Assembly: GCA_900548225.1 (NCBI GenBank)
Contig: URJM01000037.1
Coordinates: forward strand, 1 to 20,637
DNA length: 20,637 nucleotides
Direction of reading: 5' to 3'
DNA from: an uncultured bacterium
Lineage (GTDB): Bacteria; Verrucomicrobiota; Lentisphaeria; Oligosphaerales; Oligosphaeraceae
Program-made: the position numbers and the translations under genes
Notes under the pieces: generated by a model
Told to the model about the DNA's origin: nothing
The model's database searches: none
The model's input: only the letters and a program-made list of their open reading frames with translations
In this document: piece by piece, positions 7,206 through 14,294 of the stretch
Layout: every line of letters starts with the position of its first letter
Position numbering within the stretch: position 1 is the first letter of the stretch

Positions 7206-7682
7206 ATGGCTAGAATCGTCTTTGCGGAGCCGTCGGATTATGACGGCACCATCACAGAGGAAATGAGGGAGAGGCTGCGCCAGCGGCGCCTCATGCTCGG
7301 CCTGGGCTACCAGGAGCTTGGCAGGCTGCTCCACGTGACAATGTCCACCGCCAGGAAATGGGAGGACGGCACCATCGGCAGATGCAGGCATTCCCATGCG
7401 TCCCGCCTGCTGCGCTTCCTCGACGGCGAATTCGACACTGGTCTGCTGGAGGCAAGCCGCAGCGCGGCCCCGCACTACGGCGACCCAGACGGCGGCGCCT
7501 CCCCGATGTTGCTGTGCATGGAACAACTGTCGAGCATCTACAGGCTGTGCGGCGGCAATCCCGAGCTCGAGGCCGGGCTCGTCAGGGATGTGAACGACGT
7601 GCTGGACAAGCAGACGACGCGACTACGCAGGGCCGCCGGGGGCGGTTCAGGGACGGACAATGACGACGACCGCAGGGAGTAG
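7206..7682 (+). CDS. Helix-turn-helix protein, first of a paralogous pair
   Basis: A 158-residue protein with an XRE-like helix-turn-helix at about residues 20-58 (LRQRRLMLGLGYQELGRLLHVTMSTARKWE, split here into LRQRRLMLGLGYQELGRLL and HVTMSTARKWE). The pattern of helix 2 - turn - recognition helix ending in RKWE is typical of Cro/C1-type DNA-binding domains. It is followed by Cys60-x3-His64-x2-Arg67-x3-PheLeu, a pattern shared with the next gene. The C-terminal half (about 95-158) has no recognised domain and ends in an acidic, low-complexity tail. Start: GGAG at 7194-7197 lies 8 nt before the ATG. Three bases separate it from the second gene, so they are co-expressed. Likely a small transcription regulator; targets are unknown. 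Confidence 0.8.
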   Translation: MARIVFAEPSDYDGTITEEMRERLRQRRLMLGLGYQELGRLLHVTMSTARKWEDGTIGRCRHSHASRLLRFLDGEFDTGLLEASRSAAPHYGDPDGGASPMLLCMEQLSSIYRLCGGNPELEAGLVRDVNDVLDKQTTRLRRAAGGGSGTDNDDDRRE

Positions 7683-7685
7683 GCC

Positions 7686-8219
7686 ATGGAAAACGAAATC
7701 AAAGTCAGCAAGGGGCTCCCGGCGAAGATTCTGGTGCGGGAGACAGCGGAGGACGGCGAGCAGTTCACAGGCGTCTTCTCCGAGGAGTTCAGGAAGCGGT
7801 TCGAGGACCACCGCAGGGAACTGGGGGCAAGCTACCAGCAGCTGGCGTCCGCCCTGCGCATCAACTGGTCGACCATCCGCAAGTGGGAGTGCGGCGTCAC
7901 CAGGACCTGCCATTCGCGCCACATAGTGCGGGTCAGCGACTTCCTCAACCGCAAGTACGACAGCCTCCTCAAGTTCGGGAGAAGGCGTCTGCCCGGCTAC
8001 GACGCCATGGTAGAGGCGCAGCCGGAGGAGCTGGCCGCCTGCTTCAGGCGCACCATTCCAGTGATGGGCGTGAGCAAGTGCTTTCCGGGAGAGGCGGAGA
8101 GATTCCTCCATGAACTGCACAGAGTCGCAAACGCATACGCGGTGAAGCTGCTTGAACTGGCGTCGCCAAAGGTCTTCACCGTCCCGGCGGACGACAGTCC
8201 CCCCGGAGGCGTCGACTGA
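7686..8219 (+). CDS. Helix-turn-helix protein, second of a paralogous pair
   Basis: A 177-residue paralogue of the preceding gene. The helix-turn-helix spans about residues 33-69 (YQQLASALRINWSTIRKWE), followed by Cys75-x3-His79-x2-Arg82-x3-PheLeu at the equivalent place. The shared core is ST(A/I)RKWE-x-G-x4-C-x3-H-x2-R-x3-FL. Outside this core the two proteins differ: this one has a 30-residue N-terminal extension and a different C-terminal half with a helical segment near 130-160. GGGAG at 7675-7679, inside the end of the first gene, lies 6 nt before this ATG, indicating translational coupling. Possible roles are a heterodimeric regulator or an accessory control pair. I do not recognise a named family. 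Confidence 0.8.
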   Translation: MENEIKVSKGLPAKILVRETAEDGEQFTGVFSEEFRKRFEDHRRELGASYQQLASALRINWSTIRKWECGVTRTCHSRHIVRVSDFLNRKYDSLLKFGRRRLPGYDAMVEAQPEELAACFRRTIPVMGVSKCFPGEAERFLHELHRVANAYAVKLLELASPKVFTVPADDSPPGGVD

Positions 8220-8245
8220 CCGCCCCTGCCAGAAGGACGCGGCCG

Positions 8246-8271
8246 CCGTCCGGCCAGCCAACCCCGGACGG
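8246..8271 (+). terminator. Hairpin downstream of the helix-turn-helix pair (weak terminator candidate)
   Basis: CCGTCCGG at 8246-8253 and CCGGACGG at 8264-8271 form a perfect 8-bp stem with a 10-nt loop, 27 nt after the second stop codon. There is no T-run after it, so intrinsic termination would be poor; it may stabilise the 3' end instead. Confidence 0.35.
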
Positions 8272-8367
8272 ACGACGGCTGCCTCCGGGGAGTCCTCGGG
8301 GGATGGATGCGGCGGCGGGATTATGGAAAACGGCGGGATAGGGTGTGTGTCCAGGAGGCATATCGTC

Positions 8368-8395
8368 TTGAAAACATTGGAGTGGGGGTTATATT
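8368..8395 (+). promoter_or_regulatory. Promoter of rplU
   Basis: TTGAAA at 8368-8373 and TATATT at 8390-8395 with a 16-nt spacer closely fit a sigma-70 promoter. It lies about 70 nt upstream of the rplU start, in an AT-rich leader. Confidence 0.7.
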
Positions 8396-8464
8396 AACCG
8401 ACTCGACATCACCGACGATTTTTAATTATCTGCATAACAGTAAATAACTTACGGAGTTTTCACA

Positions 8465-8782
8465 ATGTACGCCATCATCAAGGCCTCTGGCAAGCAGTAC
8501 AAGGTCGAGCCTGGTCAGGAGTTTGAGATTGACCGCATTCAGGGCGAGGCTGGTCAGGCTGTTGATTTCAGCGAAGTCCTCTTGATTTCCAAGGACGAGA
8601 ACACCACCGTTTTCGGCGAGCCGACCATTGCCGGCGCGGTAGTCAAGGCCGAAATCAAGTCCCAGTTCCGCGGACCGAAGCTGATTGTCTTCAAGATGAA
8701 GCGCCGCAAGCGCAGCCGTTGCAAGAACGGTCATCGCCAGGAGATGACCCGCCTTACCGTCAAGGAAATCATCGGTGGATAA
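8465..8782 (+). CDS. rplU: 50S ribosomal protein L21
   Basis: A 105-residue L21, full length for the family, a 23S rRNA-binding protein of the large subunit. Seen are the N-terminal MYAIIKASGKQYKVEPGQEF block and the basic C-terminal region with FKMKRRKRSRCKNGHRQ and LTVKEI. ACGGAG at 8451-8456 lies 8 nt before the ATG, and a good promoter lies upstream. In most bacteria rpmA (L27) follows directly; here it does not, and tyrS comes next behind a terminator-like hairpin. The gene itself looks intact. Confidence 0.97.
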   Translation: MYAIIKASGKQYKVEPGQEFEIDRIQGEAGQAVDFSEVLLISKDENTTVFGEPTIAGAVVKAEIKSQFRGPKLIVFKMKRRKRSRCKNGHRQEMTRLTVKEIIGG

Positions 8783-8816
8783 CCTCATAGCCACTGTATT
8801 TTGTTGACCCCTTGAG

Positions 8817-8854
8817 GAGAGGTACGAGCGCCAGGCGCACGTGCCTCTCTTTTT
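8817..8854 (+). terminator. Intrinsic terminator after rplU
   Basis: GAGAGGTACG (8817-8826) pairs with CGTGCCTCTC (8840-8849) with one U-G wobble. The loop itself holds GCGCC/GGCGC pairing, and TTTTT follows at 8850-8854. This is a textbook rho-independent terminator. Because its right arm can also pair with the next hairpin, it may be conditional. Confidence 0.75.
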
Positions 8855-8861
8855 GGTTTTT

Positions 8862-8881
8862 GGAGAGGCGGCTGCCTCTCC
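8862..8881 (+). promoter_or_regulatory. Second hairpin, possible antiterminator partner ahead of tyrS
   Basis: GGAGAGGC (8862-8869) and GCCTCTCC (8874-8881) form a perfect 8-bp stem around GGCT, followed some nucleotides later by a pyrimidine-rich stretch. GAGAGGC of its left arm (8863-8869) is also complementary to GCCTCTC of the terminator right arm (8843-8849). Either tandem terminators or an attenuator. Confidence 0.45.
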
Positions 8882-8919
8882 GCCCAGTCCACTCTTCTTT
8901 TTTGCCTTTTCCAGTAGTT

Positions 8920-10203
8920 ATGCAAAATGCATGGGACATTCTAGCCGACCGAGGATTCATCTACCAGTCCACTGACGCCGATGCCATGAGGAAGCTCCTT
9001 GGCGAGGGCGTCCAGACCTTCTACGTAGGCTTTGACCCGACTGGCAGTTCCCTTCACATTGGGCACCTGCTTCCCATCATGGCGATGCGCTGGCTTCAGA
9101 AGTGCGGCCACCGCCCGCTGGCCCTTGTGGGTGGCGGCACCGCGATGATCGGCGACCCTTCGGGCAAGATGGAGGCCCGCCCGATCATGACAGTGGAGAC
9201 CATTGACGCCAACGTCCGCTCCATCCAGGCCCAGCTTGCCCGTTTCCTGGACTTTTCGGAGGGCGGCGCCCAGGTCGTCAACAACGCCGACTGGCTCCGC
9301 GACCTCAAGTTCCTGGACTTCCTGCGTGACATCGGCTCCCTTTTCAGCGTCAACAAGATGCTGACGGCCGAATCCGTCAAGATGCGTCTCCAGACCTCCC
9401 TTTCCTTCCTGGAGTTCAGCTACCCCCTCCTGCAGTCCTACGACTTCAACCTTCTCAACAAGCGCTACGGCTGCCGTTTTGAGTTTGGCGGGCAGGACCA
9501 GTGGGGCAACATCGTCGCGGGCGTCGACCTGACCCGCCGTCTCCAGCAGAAGGAGGTCTACGGCGCCACCTTCCCCCTCCTTCTCAAATCCGACGGCACC
9601 AAGTTTGGCAAGACCGCCGGCGGCGCCGTGTGGCTTGACGCGGAGAGGACACCACCCTTCGAGTACTACCAGTTCTGGCGCAATGTCGACGACGGGGATG
9701 TCCAGAAGCTCCTGGGCTATTTCACCGCGCTTCCGATGGACGAAGTGCGCCGCCTGGGCTCCCTGCCCTCCCCCCAGATCAACCGCGCGAAGGAGATTCT
9801 CGCCTACGAGGCGACCGCCCTTGCCCACGGCCACGAGCAGGCGGCCAAGTCATATCTTGCGGCTTGCTCCCAGTTCGGCTTTGCCGACCCCGACGGATTG
9901 ATTGAGACAACCTCCCGGGTAAAGGAGATCTCGGCGGCCAGCGCCAACGAGGCGATTCCCGCGATTGAACTCACCAAGGACGAGCTTGGAGACGGAATCG
10001 GGCTTCTGACCCTGATGGTCAAGGCCGGCCTCTGCGCGTCCAACGGCGATGCGCGGCGCCTCGTCCAGGGCGGCGGATGCTACATCGGCGACACGCGCCT
10101 CCAGGATCCCCGGATGATCGTCACGCAGGGGGATTTCGGCGACGGCGGCGAGATAATGCTCCGCGCCGGCAAGAAGAGCCGCAAGCGCGTCATACTCAAG
10201 TAG
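8920..10203 (+). CDS. tyrS: Tyrosyl-tRNA synthetase
   Basis: A class I aminoacyl-tRNA synthetase that charges tRNA-Tyr; 427 residues from the ATG at 8920, the usual bacterial TyrRS length. The open frame extends upstream to 8812, but that part runs through the two hairpins and does not look coding, whereas MQNAWDILADRGFI is a typical TyrRS N-terminus. HIGH is at residues 46-49, the KMSKS-type loop is KFGKT at about 228-232, and GGQDQWGNI is the expected tyrosine-pocket block. A C-terminal S4-like RNA-binding region (about 365-427) is present. No Shine-Dalgarno is seen before this start. It follows rplU by 137 nt and precedes lpxA by 46 nt. Confidence 0.96.
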   Translation: MQNAWDILADRGFIYQSTDADAMRKLLGEGVQTFYVGFDPTGSSLHIGHLLPIMAMRWLQKCGHRPLALVGGGTAMIGDPSGKMEARPIMTVETIDANVRSIQAQLARFLDFSEGGAQVVNNADWLRDLKFLDFLRDIGSLFSVNKMLTAESVKMRLQTSLSFLEFSYPLLQSYDFNLLNKRYGCRFEFGGQDQWGNIVAGVDLTRRLQQKEVYGATFPLLLKSDGTKFGKTAGGAVWLDAERTPPFEYYQFWRNVDDGDVQKLLGYFTALPMDEVRRLGSLPSPQINRAKEILAYEATALAHGHEQAAKSYLAACSQFGFADPDGLIETTSRVKEISAASANEAIPAIELTKDELGDGIGLLTLMVKAGLCASNGDARRLVQGGGCYIGDTRLQDPRMIVTQGDFGDGGEIMLRAGKKSRKRVILK

Positions 10204-10249
10204 AAATACAATCCACCCGTAGCAACCACTCCGCATGGAGTCCTCCCAC

Positions 10250-11047
10250 ATGGCAGGAATCATCGACCCAAGAGCCGCAATCGAAGAAGGCGCGCAAATC
10301 GGAACCGACGTCACCATCGGGCCGTTTGCGGTGATCGGCGGAAACGTCCGAATCGGCGACGGATGCGTCATCGGACCCCATGTAGTCCTCTCCGGCAACA
10401 CAACCATCGGCAGGGGGACTCGAATCCACTGCGGCGCGAACATCGGCGACGAGCCCCAGGACGTCCACTACAAGGAGCAGAACTCCTTCACCGACATTGG
10501 CGAGAACTGCATCATCCGCGAGTATGTGACGATCCACCGCGGCGTCGAGGAGGGGAGCCGCACGACCGTCGGCAACAACGTGATGCTGATGGCCTTCGTG
10601 CATCTTGGCCACAACTGCCAGATTGCGGACGACGTTATCATTGCGAACGCGAGCCTTCTTGCGGGCCGTGTCGAAGTCGGGCGCCACGCGTTCATCTCCG
10701 GGTCGACCCTCATCCACCAGTTCTGCCGCATCGGAACCTTGGCGATGCTGGGCGGCGGCTCCAGGATTGTGCAGGACGTCGTCCCCTACGGAATCGTCCA
10801 GGAGAATACGATCCAGGGCATCAACGCCGTCGGTCTCAGGCGTGCCGGCTGGAGCGCGGAGACCATTTCCGCGGTCAAGGAGGCTGTGAAGATTGCGTGC
10901 CTCAGCGGCTACAGCCGTCCCACGGCGCTTGAGAGGATTCGCGCTGAGCTGCCGCAGCTTCCCGAAATCATGCTCTTCGAGGAATTTCTGGAGGGGACGA
11001 CCCGCGGGCTGATTACCAACGGAAGTGCGCCCCATGCCGAGCATTAG
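10250..11047 (+). CDS. lpxA: Acyl-[ACP]-UDP-N-acetylglucosamine O-acyltransferase LpxA
   Basis: LpxA catalyses the first step of lipid A synthesis, moving a hydroxyacyl chain from ACP to UDP-GlcNAc in the cytoplasm. The 265-residue protein shows the hexapeptide repeats of a left-handed beta-helix (for example IGPFAVIGGNVRIGDGCVIG) over about residues 1-185 and a helical C-terminus. The catalytic-type histidine is His121 in VHLGHNC, with HQFCRIG and QDVVPYGIVQ downstream. The frame opens at 10235, but GGAG at 10237-10240 lies 9 nt before the ATG at 10250, which gives the family-like start MAGIIDPRA. It is not beside lpxD, fabZ or lpxB, the common neighbours. It shows that the organism makes lipid A. 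Confidence 0.96.
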   Translation: MAGIIDPRAAIEEGAQIGTDVTIGPFAVIGGNVRIGDGCVIGPHVVLSGNTTIGRGTRIHCGANIGDEPQDVHYKEQNSFTDIGENCIIREYVTIHRGVEEGSRTTVGNNVMLMAFVHLGHNCQIADDVIIANASLLAGRVEVGRHAFISGSTLIHQFCRIGTLAMLGGGSRIVQDVVPYGIVQENTIQGINAVGLRRAGWSAETISAVKEAVKIACLSGYSRPTALERIRAELPQLPEIMLFEEFLEGTTRGLITNGSAPHAEH

Positions 11048-11063
11048 GCGCCGCTTTCTGTGC

Positions 11064-11069
11064 TATATT
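11064..11069 (+). promoter_or_regulatory. Candidate -10 box upstream of hisB
   Basis: TATATT in the context GTGCTATATTGTC, 17 nt after the lpxA stop and 70 nt before the hisB start. A clear -35 is not seen at the right distance. The distance to the start codon resembles that of rplU. Confidence 0.35.
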
Positions 11070-11096
11070 GTCTAGATTTACGAGCTAACTCTTTCA

Positions 11097-11123
11097 GCAG
11101 TTGACGCTTGCCGCATCAACTGC
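11097..11123 (+). promoter_or_regulatory. Inverted repeat in the hisB leader
   Basis: GCAGTTGA (11097-11104) and TCAACTGC (11116-11123) form a perfect 8-bp inverted repeat with an 11-nt spacer. It ends 15 nt before the hisB start. It could be an operator, or an RNA hairpin affecting translation or processing between lpxA and hisB. Confidence 0.45.
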
Positions 11124-11138
11124 CCATCACGCAGAAGA

Positions 11139-11735
11139 ATGCCACGCTCCGCCGAAATCCATCGCAAGACAAAGGAGACCTCCGTCGATTTCAGAATCGA
11201 CCTGGACGGCGCCCCCTCGGGGAACTCCTTTGGGACAGGCGTGCCCTTCTTCGACCACATGCTTGACGCGGCATTCCGCCACGGCCGCATCTCGGCCGTG
11301 CTTGCCGCCAAGGGGGACCTGGAGATTGACGCGCACCACACGCTGGAGGACACGGGGCTTGCCATCGGCCAGGCCATCAAGGCCGCCCTTGGGGACAAGA
11401 CCGGCATCCGGCGTTTCGGCGAGGCCACCATTCCCCTTGACGAGGCTCTCGCAAGGGTGGTGATCGACCTTTCGGGGCGTCCACACCTTTCCTGGAGATG
11501 CGCATTTCCCGAAGCGACGGCGGGCGGGGTCAGCCACCAGCTCTTCCACGAATTCTTCCAGGCGCTCGCAAACGCGGGCGGCCTCACAATCCATGTCGAC
11601 CTGATTGCGGGAGACGAGAACCACCACTGCCTCGAGGCCATCTTCAAGGCCTTCGGAAGGGCACTCGGAGCCGCATGCGCGACAGACCCGCGCATCCAGG
11701 GAGAAACGCCTTCCACCAAGGGCGTGCTCGAATAG
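11139..11735 (+). CDS. hisB: Imidazoleglycerol-phosphate dehydratase
   Basis: Catalyses dehydration of imidazoleglycerol phosphate to imidazole-acetol phosphate in histidine biosynthesis (cytoplasm). The 198-residue protein is the monofunctional dehydratase, without the N-terminal phosphatase of E. coli HisB. Seen are the metal-binding histidine motifs FFDHMLD, DAHHTLEDTG and ENHHCLEAIFKAFGRAL, and the C-terminal PSTKG. The N-terminal RKTKET block marks a normal start. The Shine-Dalgarno is weak (AGAAGA). No other his gene lies in the window, so it is isolated from the pathway's other genes here. Confidence 0.97.
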   Translation: MPRSAEIHRKTKETSVDFRIDLDGAPSGNSFGTGVPFFDHMLDAAFRHGRISAVLAAKGDLEIDAHHTLEDTGLAIGQAIKAALGDKTGIRRFGEATIPLDEALARVVIDLSGRPHLSWRCAFPEATAGGVSHQLFHEFFQALANAGGLTIHVDLIAGDENHHCLEAIFKAFGRALGAACATDPRIQGETPSTKGVLE

Positions 11736-11792
11736 ACATCATACGACACAAGACGACACTTCCCCGAAAACATACGCACAGCAACAACGACA

Positions 11793-13550
11793 ATGTCTGA
11801 CAGCAATCTGGAACTTAGCACCATCCGCCACTCCGCGGCCCACATCATGGCGGCCGTCGTGGCAAAACTCTGGCCTGACGTCAAATTCGACATCGGTCCG
11901 GCGACTGCGGATGGCTTCTACTACGACTTCGACATGGAGCACCGGCTCGAGCCTGGTGACCTGAAGGAGATCGAGACTAGAATGCGCAAGATGATCGGCC
12001 AGAAGGTTCCCTTCGTGCGTTCAGAGGTCTCCCGCGAGGAGGCGAAGGCCATCTTCGAGTCCAAGGGGCAGACCTACAAGCTTTCGCGCCTGGAGGACAT
12101 CCCCGAGGGCGAGACCGTCTCGCTGTACACCTGCGGCGACTTCGTCGACCTCTGCCGCGGCCCCCACGTCGAGAACTCCTCCCAGATCGGCGCAGTCAAG
12201 CTGACCGGCATTGCGGGTTCCTACTTCCGTGGGGACGAGAAGAACAAGATGCTCCAGCGCATCTACGGCACTGCGTTCCCGACCAAGCAGGAGCTTGACC
12301 AGTATCTGCAGCAGGTCGAGGAGGCCAAGAAGCGCGACCACCGCAAGATCGGCGTGGAGATGGAGCTTTTCAGCACCCACGATGAGATTGGCCCCGGGCT
12401 CATCTCCTGGCATCCGATGGGTTCCAGAATCCGCAATGTCATCGAGACCTTCTGGCGCGACGCACACTACAAGAACGGCTACGAGCTCGTCTACACACCC
12501 CATGTCGGCCGCGCCAACCTCTGGGAGACCTCAGGGCACCTCGGGTTCTACAAGGAGAACATGTATTCGAGCATGGACATCGACGGCGACCCGTACTATG
12601 TCAAGCCGATGAACTGCCCGTTCCACATCATGATCTACAAGACCAAGCCCCGTTCCTACAGGGAGCTGCCCTGCCGCTGGGCCGAGTTCGGCACGGTCTA
12701 CCGCTACGAGAAGGCCGGCGTCCTCCACGGACTCATGCGGGTCAGGGGCTTCACCCAGGATGACGCCCACATCATCTGCACTCCCGAGCAGATCATGGAT
12801 GAAATCCGCGAAGTCATCCGCTTCTCGATGTACATTTGGAAGTGCTTTGGCTTCAAGGAAGTGAAGGCATACCTCTCAACCCGCCCCGCGAAGGCCGTCG
12901 GCGCCCCCGAGAAGTGGGCGAAGGCCACCGAGGCATTGCTGGAGGCCATCAAGGCCGAGGGCATGACCTACCAGGTCGACGAGGGCGGCGGAGCATTCTA
13001 CGGCCCGAAGATCGACCTCAAGATCAAGGACGCCATCGGACGCGAGTGGCAGACCTCCACCATCCAGTTCGACTTCAACCTGCCTGAAAGATTCAACCTC
13101 GAATACATCGGGGCCGACGGGCAGAGACACCAGCCATTCATGGTCCACCGCGCACTCCTCGGCTCCCTCGAAAGATTCTTCGGAATCCTCGTCGAACACT
13201 ACGCGGGGGCATTCCCGACATGGCTCGCGCCTGAACAGGTCCGGGTCCTCCCGATCTCCGAGAAGTTCTTCGACTACGCGAAGGAGATCGAAATGAAACT
13301 CCGCGGACTCAACATCAGGACCACCAGCGACCTCTCCCCAAGCCCAATCGGGGCAAAGGTCAAGGCCGCCGGAATCCTCAGGGTCCCGTACCTCCTCGTC
13401 GTCGGAGAAAAGGAGCAGACCGACGGCACGGTCGCCATCTCCGTGCGCGACCGCAGCAAGGGCGGCGGCAAGTACTACGTCAAGGGAGACGTCGTCCCCA
13501 TCGAGGAGTTCATCGCAAACATCAGGAAGGAGATCGAGGACAAGGCGTAG
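11793..13550 (+). CDS. thrS: Threonyl-tRNA synthetase lacking the TGS domain
   Basis: A 585-residue class II synthetase charging tRNA-Thr. It begins directly with the editing domain: His13, His17, Cys121 and His125 match the editing-site histidines and cysteine. The catalytic domain has the zinc ligands Cys275, His326 and His452, whose spacing (51 and 126) equals that of E. coli ThrRS. The anticodon-binding domain occupies about residues 480-585. The N-terminal TGS domain (about 60 residues in E. coli) is missing. hisB ends only 57 nt upstream, so there is no room for it in any longer form of this frame. No Shine-Dalgarno is seen. It heads the common thrS-infC-rpmI-rplT order. Confidence 0.97.
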   Translation: MSDSNLELSTIRHSAAHIMAAVVAKLWPDVKFDIGPATADGFYYDFDMEHRLEPGDLKEIETRMRKMIGQKVPFVRSEVSREEAKAIFESKGQTYKLSRLEDIPEGETVSLYTCGDFVDLCRGPHVENSSQIGAVKLTGIAGSYFRGDEKNKMLQRIYGTAFPTKQELDQYLQQVEEAKKRDHRKIGVEMELFSTHDEIGPGLISWHPMGSRIRNVIETFWRDAHYKNGYELVYTPHVGRANLWETSGHLGFYKENMYSSMDIDGDPYYVKPMNCPFHIMIYKTKPRSYRELPCRWAEFGTVYRYEKAGVLHGLMRVRGFTQDDAHIICTPEQIMDEIREVIRFSMYIWKCFGFKEVKAYLSTRPAKAVGAPEKWAKATEALLEAIKAEGMTYQVDEGGGAFYGPKIDLKIKDAIGREWQTSTIQFDFNLPERFNLEYIGADGQRHQPFMVHRALLGSLERFFGILVEHYAGAFPTWLAPEQVRVLPISEKFFDYAKEIEMKLRGLNIRTTSDLSPSPIGAKVKAAGILRVPYLLVVGEKEQTDGTVAISVRDRSKGGGKYYVKGDVVPIEEFIANIRKEIEDKA

Positions 13551-13589
13551 CCGCCGAGTCCTGCCAGTGGGTTCCGCGCCCTCCCCAAT

Positions 13590-14249
13590 GTGCGGCGCGG
13601 TTCCCGTAGGAGGCAATTTCGCCTCAGGAAGAAACCCCAAAAACGGAGTTCAAATCGCGTGAAGCAACTTAGACCTGGAGACCGGTTTCTGCGTGGTCGG
13701 GACGTGCGCCTGATTGACCAGAACAACGAGCAAGTAGGCATCGTCACCTTCGAGACTGCATTGGCGCGGGCGCAGCAGGCTGGACTTGACCTGGTGCTTG
13801 TGCCCAGCAAGACCGAGCCGCCTGTCACACGCATCATGGACTTCGGAAAATACCAGTTCGAGGAGTCCAAGAGGGCGCGGGAGGCACGCAAGAACCAGGT
13901 CCAGCCGAAGCTGAAGGAGGTCAAGCTGAGACCCGCCATCGACGACAACGACCTGAATACCAAGCTGAAGCACGCCCGCGAATTCCTCCTCCACGGCGAC
14001 AAGGTGAGAGTCCTCCTCCAGTTCAGGGGGCGCGAGATGAGCCACCAGGATCTCGGAATGCAGATCATGACGCGCTTCATCAAGGAACTCGACGATGTCG
14101 CAAAGCAGGACTCCCCCGTCCGCCAGGACAGGAAGACCTTTTCCACCACGCTCTCCGTCAGACCCGAGGCACGCGCCGCCGCCAAAAAGGAGGCCGCCAA
14201 GGACCAGGCGCCTGAGCCGACCGCAAACGACGGCATTCCCCGGGAATAG
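13590..14249 (+). CDS. infC: Translation initiation factor IF-3
   Basis: IF-3 binds the 30S subunit, monitors start-codon and initiator tRNA pairing, and keeps subunits apart. The conserved body begins at RDVRLIDQNNEQVGIV and shows the IF-3 N-domain, a lysine-rich linker (KNQVQPKLKEVKLRP) and the C-domain with HARE-FLLHGDKVRV-LLQFRGREM. The longest frame starts with GTG at 13590 (219 residues), but a second GTG at 13659 with CGGAG 10 nt upstream would give 196 residues, nearer the usual length. A strong TAGGAGG at 13607-13613 has no in-frame start codon behind it. The true start is unresolved. An Ala/Glu/Pro-rich tail of about 25 residues extends past the usual C-terminus. It lies between thrS and rpmI as usual. 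Confidence 0.93.
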   Translation: MRRGSRRRQFRLRKKPQKRSSNRVKQLRPGDRFLRGRDVRLIDQNNEQVGIVTFETALARAQQAGLDLVLVPSKTEPPVTRIMDFGKYQFEESKRAREARKNQVQPKLKEVKLRPAIDDNDLNTKLKHAREFLLHGDKVRVLLQFRGREMSHQDLGMQIMTRFIKELDDVAKQDSPVRQDRKTFSTTLSVRPEARAAAKKEAAKDQAPEPTANDGIPRE

Positions 14250-14274
14250 GGGGCGCCGCCGCAGAATTGAACTT

Positions 14275-14294
14275 GCCATCCCCATCGGGATGGC
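14275..14294 (+). promoter_or_regulatory. Stem-loop in the infC-rpmI gap (possible ribosomal protein leader)
   Basis: GCCATCCC (14275-14282) and GGGATGGC (14287-14294) form a perfect 8-bp stem with a CATC loop, without a following T-run. Further complementary GC words (GCCGGC twice, GGGC/GCCC) lie between 14325 and 14395. The L35/L20 genes are often controlled by L20 binding to leader RNA, so a regulatory role is plausible but not shown. Confidence 0.45.

Noticed and set aside
8812..8919. N-terminal extension of tyrS
   Set aside because: It spans the terminator and second hairpin, and the family N-terminus starts at the Met at 8920.
11098..11130. TTGACG at 11101 as a -35 box for hisB
   Set aside because: No -10 box follows at 16-18 nt before the start codon, and the bases are part of the inverted repeat.
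13616..13618. ATT as the actual infC start codon
   Set aside because: It is out of frame with the infC body and only 2 nt after TAGGAGG, too close for normal initiation; kept only as an open point in the findings.
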